Positions 11,810 through 22,132 of a stretch of 64,000 nt of DNA are shown here, piece by piece. Under the pieces are notes generated by a model, which was not told the DNA's origin, did not search any database, and saw only the letters and a list, made by a program, of their open reading frames with translations. Each line of letters begins with the position of its first letter. The first letter of the stretch is position 1. Both the position numbers and the translations under genes were made by a program. Source of the stretch: Magnolia sinica (taxonomy: Eukaryota > Streptophyta > Magnoliopsida > Magnoliales > Magnoliaceae); the NCBI RefSeq assembly GCF_029962835.1, contig NC_080578.1:103085759-103149758 (forward strand), given 5' to 3'.

Positions 11810-11927
11810 CAGAACTGAAGTCATATTCACAGATTTCGCAGCATTATTTCTGACTGTACTTTCATTTCATTCCTCATCTACCTTCAAAAACGCCATTACT
11901 TGCCATCCATCCATCCATCCGTCCAGA
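11810..11927 (+). promoter_or_regulatory. Proximal promoter/5'UTR of NLR gene 1
   Basis: This stretch aligns with the upstream region of NLR gene 2: shared CTCAGCTTCT, GAAGTCATAT, CAGCATTA, GTACTTTCATTTCATTCCTC and CATCCATCCATCC blocks in the same order. The GAAGTCATATAAACAG of gene 2 is GAAGTCATATTCACAG here, so the TATA-like core is altered. Transcription start is inferred only from homology and distance (~100 bp from ATG). Confidence 0.5.
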
Positions 11928-14819
11928 ATGGATTTCTTGGGTCCAGTTGTGCAGATCATTCTCTTCTTCTGGGCTCCTGTTTCTCAGCAGATCGGTTATC
12001 TCAAACACCTTAATAACAATGTAGAGACATTGAAGAAGGAAACGGAAGAACTACATGACAAGTGTCACCAAATTCAAGCGGACGTCGATGATGCTATATC
12101 AGTCGGAAAGACACGGGTTCGCCAAGTTGATAAGTGGCTGCTGGACGTTACCAATATGGAAGCTCAAGTCGATTCTTTAAGATCGGAATTCGAACAACCT
12201 AGAACGTGCTTGAATGGTTGTTGCACCAATCACTTCTCTCGCTACAAGCTGGGTAAAAGGGTCGTTAAAAAGCTCAAAGATGTGGAAAACCTCAAAGCTA
12301 AAGGGGTCTTCGATAAGGTGGCTGAGAGCCCTCGCCGGCCGACAGTGTTGGAAATGCAAACCTCGCTACCACGAGTACAGCAAAGCACAGCTGAGGAAAC
12401 CATGGAGGAAATATGGCAATGCTTACGCGATGAGGAAAATGGCATCATAGGCGTTTATGGGATGGGCGGAATAGGGAAAACCACTCTCATGAAAGCCATA
12501 AACAATAAGTTCATTAGAACTGGTCACTTCAACATCGTAATTTGGGTAACTGTGTCCAAGGACCTCAACTTGGGATTAATCCAAGAGCACATTGGAAAGA
12601 AGTTGGATATCAGGTTCGGCGATAATGAAGATATGGCAGAGAAGCGGGACAGGCTGTTTACTCGGTTGAAGAATGTGAGGTATCTGCTCATCTTAGATGA
12701 TTTATGGGAAGCATTTAGCTTGGATCAAGTTGGAATTCCAAAGCCGGACAAGCAAAACAGATGCAAGATCACAATAACCACCCGATTCATTAACGTGTGT
12801 AATGAGATGGACGCCCATAAGAAGATTAAAGTCAGAACTCTTACGCATGAGGAAGCATGGAATTTGTTCTGTGAAAGATGTGGGGATGTGGTTATCTCAC
12901 CAGAGATTCGACAGGTAGCAGGGAAGGTTGCAGAGGAGTGCAGTGGATTACCACTTGCAATTAAGACAGTGGGAAGGGCCATGCATGGCAAGTATAAGAA
13001 AGAGGTATGGGAGAATGCATTGAGGGCATTGAAAGGATCATCACCTGAGGTTCCAGGTATGGAGCGTCAAGTGTTTCTTCCTTTGAAACTTAGTTATGAT
13101 AGCCTAGAAAATGAAGAGATAAAATCTTGTTTCCTGTATTGCTCATTGTTTCCGGAAGATTACGAAATACCAATAGATTGGCTAGTAAGATACTGGGCCA
13201 TGGAGGAAGGATTCATAAAAAATGTGAATAACTTGGAAGAAGCATCAAACAAGGGACATGACATCCTTGAAAGAATCATGGACGCATGCCTCTTGGAGCA
13301 AGGGTATGAAGGAAATGAAAACATTAGGATGCATGATTTGCTCCGTGACTTGGCTATATGGATCACTTCACCATCGTCCATTGAAGGCTCAAAATTCCTT
13401 GTGAAAGCCGGGGAGGGACTAGTGCAGCCACCAGAAGAGAATATGTGGAGAGGGGTTGTAAGGATTTCATTGATGCGCAACAAGATAAAGCATCTCGATA
13501 TTACGCCAGATTGTCCTAACTTGATCTCCTTGTTCCTCAATGAAAACGATCAATTACGTACCATTCACAGTAATTTCTTCGAGCTCATGCCAAAACTACA
13601 GATCCTTGATCTAAGTGATACTGGCATTAAATCTCTCCCGATGTCATTATTGCAATTGGTGAATCTACGTGTGCTCATTCTAAGCTCATGCAGAGGTCTA
13701 GTGGAGGTGCCGCCATTGGGAAAGCTGAAGGAACTCCAAATTCTTGATCTCTCACAGTCTCGCCGCATCAAAAACTTCCCTCAAGGCATTGAAAGCTTGG
13801 TTAAACTCAAGAGGTTGGATATATCAGAGACTTCATTAACTGCAATTCCCTACACTATGATATACGGGCTACCTAGTCTGGAGGAACTAAGAACAATGGG
13901 GAGGAATGGACACGTGGACGGAGCTACTTTCAGTGAGGCTGTGAACATGAAACGCCTGAGATCTTTAAGTATCAGTGTGTCCAATCTTAATGGCTTCATC
14001 GCACATGATATGTTCCATCAATGGTTTTCGGGCTTGACAAGTTTCCATGTTCAGGTTAACTATATACATTTCGCGCCTGATTCTCTTTCTAATAAGCAGA
14101 TAAGCATTGGCGAATGTGACAAATTTCCCTGCGGGATTGAGGGGTTGACAAAACATGCATTCTCTTTATACTTTTATAAAAGCAAAGGTTTAACAAGTCT
14201 TTCTAAGTTCCAAAGCAATTTAAAGAGCTTAAAACATCTTCGAGTCATTGAATGCAGTGGAGTGGCATGTATTATAGACTGGAGAGAGGTTGGAGATGAT
14301 GCATTCCAATGTTTACAGAGGTTGGGTCTCTATCATTTGCTAAACTTGGAGAAGGTATTCGATGGTGGAGCGCCTCCTCCGTTGAACACAAGTCTGCAAA
14401 ACCTGAGAATAATACGGGTTATTAATTGTGAAAAGTTAAGGAGTCTCTTCTCTTCTAGTATGGTAGAGCAACTTCATCAGTTAGAGAAGCTTGACATATC
14501 GTTTTGTATCCAAATGAAAGAGATTATAGAAGGAGACAAGCTGCCCCATAATTCATTCCCAAAATTACGCTTCCTAAAATTGGATCGCTTACCAAGATTA
14601 GAAAGCATTTGTAGCCAGCGATTTATCTTTATATCTTTGGAAGAGATCCATGTAAGTTGGTGTCGTATGTTGAAAAAGCTCCCTCTCTTCAGCTCAAGCA
14701 TCCATGAAATAAAAGGAGAAATAGAAAACAATAGAGAATATTGGGAAGGATTAGAGTGGGAAGACGAGAAGGCCAAGTCCCTCTACACCAGAATTTACAA
14801 GGGTCCCTCGCTGTTTTGA
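11928..14819 (+). CDS. NLR gene 1: CC-NB-ARC-LRR immune receptor, RPS2/RPS5-like
   Basis: Intracellular nucleotide-binding receptor that triggers plant immunity on sensing a pathogen effector. Encoded in one exon of 963 residues. Order: N-terminal coiled coil (about 1-135; no EDVID motif, as in the RPS2/RPS5 class); NB-ARC with P-loop GMGGIGKTT (178-186), kinase-2 LLILDDLW (253-260), RNBS-B ITITTR (281-286), GLPLA (340-344), RNBS-D CFLYCSLFPED (401-411) and MHD (468-470); then LRRs from about 510 to 920 with LxxLxLxxC/T spacing. All nucleotide-binding motifs are intact. I chose the ATG at 11928 because it aligns with MELLGP of NLR gene 2; an upstream in-frame ATG at 11676 would add 84 residues with no NLR similarity. 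No integrated decoy domain and no N-terminal myristoylation glycine. Its effector target is unknown. Confidence 0.95.
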   Translation: MDFLGPVVQIILFFWAPVSQQIGYLKHLNNNVETLKKETEELHDKCHQIQADVDDAISVGKTRVRQVDKWLLDVTNMEAQVDSLRSEFEQPRTCLNGCCTNHFSRYKLGKRVVKKLKDVENLKAKGVFDKVAESPRRPTVLEMQTSLPRVQQSTAEETMEEIWQCLRDEENGIIGVYGMGGIGKTTLMKAINNKFIRTGHFNIVIWVTVSKDLNLGLIQEHIGKKLDIRFGDNEDMAEKRDRLFTRLKNVRYLLILDDLWEAFSLDQVGIPKPDKQNRCKITITTRFINVCNEMDAHKKIKVRTLTHEEAWNLFCERCGDVVISPEIRQVAGKVAEECSGLPLAIKTVGRAMHGKYKKEVWENALRALKGSSPEVPGMERQVFLPLKLSYDSLENEEIKSCFLYCSLFPEDYEIPIDWLVRYWAMEEGFIKNVNNLEEASNKGHDILERIMDACLLEQGYEGNENIRMHDLLRDLAIWITSPSSIEGSKFLVKAGEGLVQPPEENMWRGVVRISLMRNKIKHLDITPDCPNLISLFLNENDQLRTIHSNFFELMPKLQILDLSDTGIKSLPMSLLQLVNLRVLILSSCRGLVEVPPLGKLKELQILDLSQSRRIKNFPQGIESLVKLKRLDISETSLTAIPYTMIYGLPSLEELRTMGRNGHVDGATFSEAVNMKRLRSLSISVSNLNGFIAHDMFHQWFSGLTSFHVQVNYIHFAPDSLSNKQISIGECDKFPCGIEGLTKHAFSLYFYKSKGLTSLSKFQSNLKSLKHLRVIECSGVACIIDWREVGDDAFQCLQRLGLYHLLNLEKVFDGGAPPPLNTSLQNLRIIRVINCEKLRSLFSSSMVEQLHQLEKLDISFCIQMKEIIEGDKLPHNSFPKLRFLKLDRLPRLESICSQRFIFISLEEIHVSWCRMLKKLPLFSSSIHEIKGEIENNREYWEGLEWEDEKAKSLYTRIYKGPSLF

Positions 14820-15200
14820 AGATGAAGAAGCTTCCTCTCTCATTGATGTAGAAAAAATGTTATGTAGATTTCTTTCGTTATCTCAAGTTTTACTTTACGA
14901 CTATTTATTATTATTATTATTAAAGTTCTCGATGCTTTCACGGGAAATTGATAATTGGATTCTATCTTTAGTGATATTTCAAAATCTTAGAATATTTTAA
15001 TTTTTTTTAGTTGTATCTTAAAACTTGTTACTATAAAGAAATTTCTTTTGTGCTCATACATTTAAAAGTTTGAAATTATTATTATTTATTAAACTTTTTT
15101 AAAAAAATTAATTGCAGAGAGATTTGCTGGATAATACCGCGAGGAGAACATGAAGCTCCAAAGTCTCCCGAGATATTCCCATGTTGAGAAATTGCTCTGT
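14820..15200 (+). other. 3' flank of NLR gene 1, conserved with NLR gene 2
   Basis: GAAGAAGCTTCCTCTCTC just after the stop, then TAGATTTCTTTC, TTTCACGGGAAATTGAT and ATCTTAGAATATTTTAA blocks, all match the region after NLR gene 2 in order. An AATTGCAG acceptor-like motif at about 15108-15116 precedes an AGAGATTTG..GGATAA block that is also shared. This suggests a spliced 3'UTR, which I cannot prove. A short (ATT)n run lies near 14906-14921. Confidence 0.5.
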
Positions 15201-15280
15201 TATTACTGTATGAATTATTACCTTTACAAGCAATCGTGGATGTGGATTGCGTGGTGTCGCAATCTCAGTGGTTTGATGAC

Positions 15281-15728
15281 ATGGCAAAGTTCTGTGGGCG
15301 CTACCATGATGTAATGTATGTATTATATCTACACTGCCCATTCATTTTTTGAGATCCATTCGAGAAATGAGCCAAAACATCAAACGGATCCAAAGATTAA
15401 GTGAGACCACACCATAGGAAGTAATGGAGATTGAACACCAAACTTCTTGGGGCCAAAGAAGTTTTCTATCAAGCTGATATCTGTATTTTCCATTCATCCA
15501 GGTCTGTGTGACCTTATGAGAAGTTTGGATGGAAAATAAACATCATGGAGGACCCTAGGAAGATTTCAATGGTAGATATCATTGTCCTACTACTGCTTCT
15601 GTGGTGTGATTCACTTGGGCTTTGGATCTACCTCATTTTCGTGCTCATGCACTAAATGATCTCTAGAAATGAATAGACGGTGTGGATGTAATACATACAT
15701 CATTTTGGGTCCATAGAACATTGCCAAG
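15281..15728. repeat. Long inverted-repeat (foldback) element, best copy
   Basis: The two halves are imperfect inverted repeats of about 190 bp each. The left arm reads GGCAAAGTTCTGTGGGC..ATGTATGTATTATATCTACACTGCCC. The reverse of the right arm reads GGCAATGTTCTATGGAC..ATGTATGTATTACATCCACACCGTC. The centre carries the family block GAAGTTTTCTATCAAGCTGATAT..CATCCAGGTCTGTGTGACCTTATGA. No coding frame. It is non-autonomous; superfamily unknown (Mutator-like foldback is possible). Confidence 0.75.
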
Positions 15729-16079
15729 TAACACGCCAGGGAGGTACCCATTCAGTCTCCGGTAATGGCAACCTCCGAACGTGTAGAAGCATTTCTAAGA
15801 GCTGACTATGTCTTCTATATTTATTTTGAAGTACTTATTGTTGTATTAATTACTGTTTTGGAGCGCTTTGTCACTCTCTGTCTTATTTTATTGGTGAGAA
15901 TGGTTTTTTTTTTTTTTCTTTGTACTTTCACAAGAAAATAAGCATTTTTGTGGCGATTACGTTGTCCCTAACTATTTCTTTCCTTCGATGACTGCACTCT
16001 TCTTATTTGCTGGTTTTGGAAGGATTACTCATCCGACCCGTAAACATTTATATATACCCACAGGAAGTTTTCAATTCCC

Positions 16080-16551
16080 ACTGATTCCTATGCTGTGGTC
16101 TGCTTGATCTTTGGATATACTTAATTTTGGAGCCATGCCGTAAAATGAGCTTTAAAAAATGAATGGATGGCGTAGATAAAACACATACATCACCATGGCC
16201 CGACAGACTTTACTCAAAACTCTCCTTCACGCCCAGAGTAAATTAGTTCTCCATTGACTTTACTCAACCCCTAAGTGGGACCCACGGAGATGTTTGTGAG
16301 AAATCACCCTGTCCAAAACTCATGTTAGGACACATGACCTCAAAATGAGGCAAATCCAAAACTCAAGTGGACCCCGTGGTAGGAAACAGTAGGACTGAAT
16401 GCCGACCGTTCAAACGAGCTACAAAAGTTCTGGATCAGGCAAATATTTTTATTTTTCCAGTTCATGTCAGCGGGAGTGACCTTGTGAACGGTTTAGAAGG
16501 CATATAAACATCAATGGACCTTTGGAGGGTTTCAATAGTAGGCACCTTCGG

Positions 16552-16594
<43 letters not shown>

Positions 16595-16720
16595 CATTTC
16601 CTACTCCAATATTCCCCGTCATATGGCCCACTTGAGTCTTGGATCTGCCCCATTTTTGGGCTTATGTCTTAAAATGAGCTATTAAAAGGATGAACAGGAC
16701 TACAGAAAACAATATCTAGT
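16080..16720. repeat. Two adjoining foldback-family copies
   Basis: 16080-16215 is the right part of one copy (CTTTGGATATACTTAATTTTGGAGCCATGCC.. then GATAAAACACATACATCACCATGG). 16257-16720 is a second, nearly complete copy. Its left arm begins AGTGGGACCCACGGAGATG and its right arm ends AAAATGAGCTATTAAAAGGATGAA. The second copy contains a CT microsatellite. Confidence 0.6.
16554..16592. repeat. (CT)n microsatellite, about 18 units
   Basis: Nearly pure CT repeat inside a foldback copy. Confidence 0.95.
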
Positions 16721-18874
16721 CATTGGTAAATATGAAATTACAGTTGTGGATCACTTAATAAGTGGATATAGCTGACTATTGTATTGTCTGCACATAACAA
16801 GCCCACCGGATGAACCATTCTGAACACAGCTGGAGATTTTGGCAGCGGCAACTGTTTAAGCACACCACCACGACCGTTTATGCACACTGTGATCTTATTG
16901 AGGTCCACTGTATTTTATGTATAAATCCATTGCGCCCATCAGCTGAGAACCATTAACCCTCAATGACCAGTTCCATAAAAGTTTTGATGGGCTACAAAAA
17001 TGGAAAAAAAAAAAATGTACATATATTTGTTTGTTTGTTCCTGCAACCTTATGAGGTTTCCCGAACCATAGGCATGCAAAAGGGAGCCCATTTATACGCC
17101 AAGCATGTGTCAAAGTGGCACATGCATGTGTAATATAAAGCCATCCATCAAGTGGGCCGAAATATGTAAATGCTCTTGTTTCACTTAAACGGTACCCAAC
17201 AGATATCTGGACCTGGTTGCATGTGAGTTCGAGTATTCAAGAATGAAATCGGACCCAAAAGGACCCCGACCCAGCAAGATATGAACTCAGCCCAAGCACA
17301 CATGCTGTAAGACCCGACCCAACAATCAATTTGAAGTTCTTCCCTCCTGGCCCACAAGATCAGATTGGACAGCAATTATAGTCGAGCAAGCACTCTTAAC
17401 CGCAAACCATCATTGTAGAAGTACAAGATGAAAAGGAAGACTCAAGTAAAGAACCAAAGCCTGCTTCCCAGCATATAACATATCCCAAAGGATCTCTCCA
17501 ACTTCCTCATGGTGTGAAAGCGAAGTAGCCCTCAATCCAGCTGCCGTGGTTGGATTGGATCTCAGTTTTCCACGATTGAAATCATGGATTCCAACCCCAC
17601 CTTTTCAAGAATGTAAATAATCAATCAAACCTGCAAACACATCACTGAATTCCGCATTCTGGACCAATACAAAAAGTTACGGAGTTATTATTGGTTTATC
17701 AGTGGAAACATGTGGAGTTACATCTTTGAATCATATCCATGGTATAAAAAAATGGTTATGTAACGGCTGTTATTTAATGGTAACAGCCATAACCATTACG
17801 CATTATGGGCCCTTCTCACATGAGGAGCCACTTATTGAATCAAGACCCTATTCCTTATTTGGCAAAAGTTCTGTTAATCCTTTGTAAATTCAGGGGTGGT
17901 AACCAACAAAAGATGGGTAGTGTATCTTTAATCTTAAATACACTAAGGGAAATTAGATTTAGGCAGGGGGAATAACCAAAGTAAACTGAAAATAAGTGCT
18001 TCCCAAGCACGAGTGTAACAATCTATAAGTAACTTAATCATTCACTTTAGTACAGGGAAGTCCATGGGGAGGAATTCCACAAGGCGTATCGCAGCTTTTA
18101 ACTAAAGAGGTGATTCAAAGCTATATATTGCAGTGAAGAATTGATCTGAAACAAAGCACTTTGTCAATGGGTCTTGTAAAGAGATTGAATATTACCCTAA
18201 TCTTTCTTCTCAAATTGATCCAGTATGATAAATCGATGCAACCCTACTAAAGTTCATCAATAGTAACTATATCTTTTATAAAGGCCACTCCTTACATTAC
18301 ATATTGATAATTTGTAACTTTAGGTTTTTTTCAAATTGATCTAACTGTGAAATGCTACAGCATATGTATCTAGGGAATAGTCGCTTCAAAGTAAATCCTC
18401 CTTAAATATAATGAGTTCGATTTCCTATTTCAAGACGTCAAGCGAGTTTCTGGTCGGTTAGTTGAAAAAAGGAGTTGAGTTCTTATTTCAGGCAAAACAT
18501 GAATTAAATAGTGCTTTCCTTTTCCTCCACTTGTCAGTCTATCAGAATAGGGGACTTATCTTTGACATTTGATGCTTGAATTTGCTATATGGGGTTGACC
18601 ACAGTTATTACAACAACCACCCACTTATATTAAACCATTATCCCTCTTCTTCAAACATTCATCTAACCATCTACTTATCTCAAAAACTTTATCCATTATA
18701 AATTTAATGATCTCAAGTCTACCTAACAATCTAGATAGCCATGAAAATGAAGATTCTAAGAAGTATGTAATCCATCATTTCACCAACTCATTGCTTCTTC
18801 AAACCCTATCAGGGTGGTTACTGCCCGAAATCTATGGCCCACTTAGCAGTCGATTTATGTTTCATTGGAAAAGG
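16721..18874. other. Intergenic DNA without a recognised gene
   Basis: 16860-17000 shows a weak foldback-like stretch (GAGGTCCACTGTATTTTATG..ATCCATTGCGCCCATC). The rest has only short chance frames. CCACTTATTG at about 17828-17837 matches ten bases after the LINE tail (27815-27826). If that is the LINE target duplication, the LINE 5' untranslated region starts near 17838, but this is tentative. Confidence 0.4.
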
Positions 18875-20034
18875 ATGGAGGAAGGGGAACGGGAGGTAGG
18901 TTGGGAACGAGTTCCGACCCATAGATCTTGTCAACAGCGTCCTCCATTCACCATTTTTTAGGCGAATCTCACGTTTAACACAACGGAAGATGACGTATGC
19001 CGCATTTTCGGGAGGTATGGAAAACTTCTGGGTGTGTATATCCCCAAAGATAAGGAGCATAGGAGATCAAGGGAGTATGCTTTCTTGTCGTTCTGCTATG
19101 AGCAGGAGGCCCATAATGCAGCCAACTGCCTTTAAGGGAGGAGGATTGATGGGCGAATAGTTTATCTGGAATGGGCAAGGCAACCTTCTACGGTATCGGA
19201 GCATGGTCGGGGAGCAAGCCCTGTTCGGGAGTGGAATCCGGCACCGATGACGTCTTCCAGATAGGGCGCTAAGTGTTCTAAACCATACCAAACCCCCCCC
19301 CCCCCCCCCCAATCTTATGCGTTGGCTATTAACGCCTCTCTTCATACAGGTTTGAATCCTAACCCTCCTTTTGATGGACAAGTATCTTCTATCTCCGAGG
19401 AGCCTAAGTCCTTCTTTATTCAAGTCGATTCCCAACAAGTCGATCGGATGGAGAATGCATTAGCCCTAGCTCTAATAGCGTTTGCTTCTCATGAGTTCTC
19501 TGTTTATCACCTGCGAGCGGTTTTTCGCAAATCCAAAATGGGATCGTCCCAGGCGGAGTTCATCCGCCTAGGCCCTCAAAGGTTCCTGATCAAGTTCATA
19601 TCAAAATCGGATCTGGATAGTTTTCAATCAAATCTTGTCCTGCAAAAGAACATGGGCATTGCAGAGGTCTCGAAATGGTCGGACCAGGAATTGTCCACAG
19701 TCCAAGGAGTATGGATTCGTTTAATGGGAATACCTTCCAATGCGTGGTTCCCTGACGCCATTAAGGGGATTGCAAAATCTTTCGGGGAGGTTGTAGAGAT
19801 CGATAATGTCACGGCGTTGGGGATATTTCAGGAATTTGCTCGCATTCGGGTTAAACTATCCTCCTATTCAGATATGCAGTGTGTCAGGATCCTCCAGGTG
19901 AAGGGTCGTGATTATCCGATTTTTGGGGTCATCGAGAGTTAGATCTGGGTTGGTGGTCATCCATCTTCGCAAACAGCACCAGCAAAGGGAAAAGTGCCGA
20001 CCAGATCTTGGGTGAAGAAGTCGTTTTATAGTAC
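18875..20034 (+). pseudogene. LINE ORF1, first part (RRM and DUF4283-like region)
   Basis: The frame opens MEEGEREVGWERV, slips by about a base at the TTTTTT run near 18955, then encodes an RRM at about 18960-19200. RNP2-like ANLTF and RNP1-like REYAFLSF are readable, and one in-frame stop lies near 19134. After a C18 tract the frame resumes at 19322-19942 as 206 residues resembling the DUF4283 domain of plant LINE/retroelement proteins (…FIRLGPQRFLIKF…GVWIRLMGIPSNAW…). ORF1 protein normally binds LINE RNA and forms the RNP. The solo LTR's target duplication (20035-20039) ends this part. Confidence 0.75.
19293..19310 (+). repeat. C18 homopolymer
   Basis: Eighteen consecutive C within LINE ORF1, between the RRM and the DUF4283-like part. 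Length may be affected by sequencing error. Confidence 0.9.
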
Positions 20035-20039
20035 GAGAG

Positions 20040-22127
20040 TGTTAAGGGTCAAATATTGCATATTAGACCCTAGTTATTGCCTGGATTTACGAACATGGTA
20101 CTGTTTAACGGCTTAATTTAATCGTGTTTGTGATGCAAGGTGTATTTAGGAACCTGGACTGAATAAGGATATTAAAAGCATAAAACTAATGCTCTGATGA
20201 TGCTAAGGCAAGGGACGGACCCCAGAGGATGGATTTACATGCCAGAGATCCAAGAAAATCAAGGAAATGAAGCTCAAGTGGCCTGAAAGTTGGCCAAAAT
20301 GAAAGATCATAGGGCTTCCATTATCTGTTCTGCTCAAAACTTCAAACATGTACTGAGGACTATAAATTAACCGTACACATAAAATTTGAACCAATGGATC
20401 CCTGTATAAATGGCCCAATGGATAGATAAGTCCCTTTAATCCTTAAGTGAGGCACACCTGATCACTGGATATGCTTAGATTTTGGAATCAACGTCTTAAA
20501 ATACATGGGGAAAGGAATGGTCGGATCAGATTTCTTATATGCATCAAGGTGTACCTACCTTACATGGTGCGTGTGCACAGTACACGTGCACTGGATGAAC
20601 ACCGCACCTAAGGAATCGGTCAACAGAAGCTTGGACCGATCTTTCCTAAAGGAATTTAAATTCCTTTTTTATCATCGCTGATCAGAGATTGCGGACAGGT
20701 TTTCATGGGTCACCATGATCAATTGTACGGATGATCGAGACCATCCATCAGATTTTGAAGGGCCCTATGATCACGTCTTAGGTGTTAGAATCCCAGACCA
20801 AAATGAAGGAAGATTTCCAATCGTCCAAATGGAAGATAAACGGTGCAATGAAATAGTCTGTGGGCCACACCGAAATCACTCCAACCTCACCATGCCCGAC
20901 CAGTTTTCCATGATAAATCCAATGAATGTACTGGATTTGTCGAGAAACACCAAGAAGTGGGCCCCACCATCAGCACAGCGTCCGGACTTGCGCTGCCTCT
21001 GTTCGTGCGGTCCGGACGATCCAGGAAGATGTGGTCCACCCCTGTTGATCGGATGGTTGATCTGATCTGTCCAGACGAAGACCATGCTCAGGACGAGCAC
21101 CACCAAAAGGCAGATTTGGAGCCAAGACAGTCAGCACTCTGGAAACCTGCTCCCAACGCCGCTGACTGCGTAAGCAGTTTCTAAAAACGCTCGGCTTCCA
21201 CAAGGCTCCGTCTCGCACACTGTTTCCTCTTTGCGCAAGTAGTTGCACACCATCTTTTACACTTATAAAAGGCAGAGAAGAAAGGGAAAGAGAGGATCTC
21301 TCGGCGTGGGGTGGACGTGAGTGCAAGAGAGTTTTTTTTTTCTAGTTTTTCTGTTTTAGTTTTTCTTTTCTTTTCCTTTGAGAATTAGTTAATCATGTTT
21401 GCGGTTAGCTAACCTCTTAGCTAGGGTTAAGAGGTGAAGCTTGTTGAGTGATGGGACTGATTTTATGGCTTTGATTCATGTTTGGACTGAATTTGATGCT
21501 AGTTTTATTTGAAGGAATTTCTCTAGTTTTTAATGGTTTGTTGTGACTGAAATTACAATAGATCCGCGGTGGCTTTGAGTATTTCCTTTCCTTTTTGTGA
21601 TTATGAAGTCATAAAGCACTGTTGTTCACCATCGTCTCTTAAGCATGGTTGGATGACAGCACCCTTCCTACCGTTCATACATCTCCCAGATTAACTGTAG
21701 ATCAGTTTAATTCTGTTGTTTACTTTGTCTCATGGGCATGGTTTTGTGATGGAATCCATTCTAATTTACTTCAATCTTATCTCTTGAAAACTAGACCAAA
21801 AGACGTTCAGATTTGATTTTCAGGTTATATTTCCAACTGGATGAAGATGGGACTCAAAGTCCAGTTGAGTTAATGAATCGACCGTAGATCGCCCTGATCT
21901 CTATAAGTGGATCCTCTGAATCCCTAGTTTCTTTTCCCTGAATTCTTTAAGTTTTAAATAATTATTTCATCATTATTCCTCAAATTACAATCGGTTTAGA
22001 TTTCATCTTAGTCTAGTTATAGTTCTACTTAGTTTCAAATAACGTACAGGTATCAGTCCCTTGGGATTCGACCTCAGTCTCACCGAGTTTATTATTACAT
22101 CACAACCCTATACTTAGGGAGTGAATA
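20040..22127 (+). mobile_element. Solo LTR C of the Athila-like family
   Basis: A single LTR (2,088 bp) with no internal region. It starts TGTTAAGGGTCAAATATTG and ends CTATACTTAGGGAGTGAATA (terminal CA decayed to TA). It is bordered by a perfect 5-bp duplication GAGAG at 20035-20039 and 22128-22132, so it arose by recombination between two LTRs after insertion into LINE ORF1. A core promoter TTATAAAAGG sits at 21263-21272, and the family stem-loop at 21413-21434 with a G-U pair. Confidence 0.92.
21263..21272 (+). promoter_or_regulatory. TATA box of solo LTR C
   Basis: TTATAAAAGG occupies the same place as the TATA-like motifs of the other family LTRs. About 150 bp downstream lies the conserved CCTCTTAGC...GAGG stem-loop. 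It could drive transcription into the 3' half of the LINE; no evidence of activity. Confidence 0.55.
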
Positions 22128-22132
22128 GAGAG

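Noticed and set aside
11676-11927. Upstream in-frame ATG extending NLR gene 1 by 84 residues
   Set aside because: The extension has no NLR similarity, and NLR gene 2 starts at the position matching 11928. It is more likely 5'UTR and promoter.
12177-14776. Antisense and alternate-frame ORFs within NLR gene 1
   Set aside because: Shadows of the 963-codon NLR frame; no homology.
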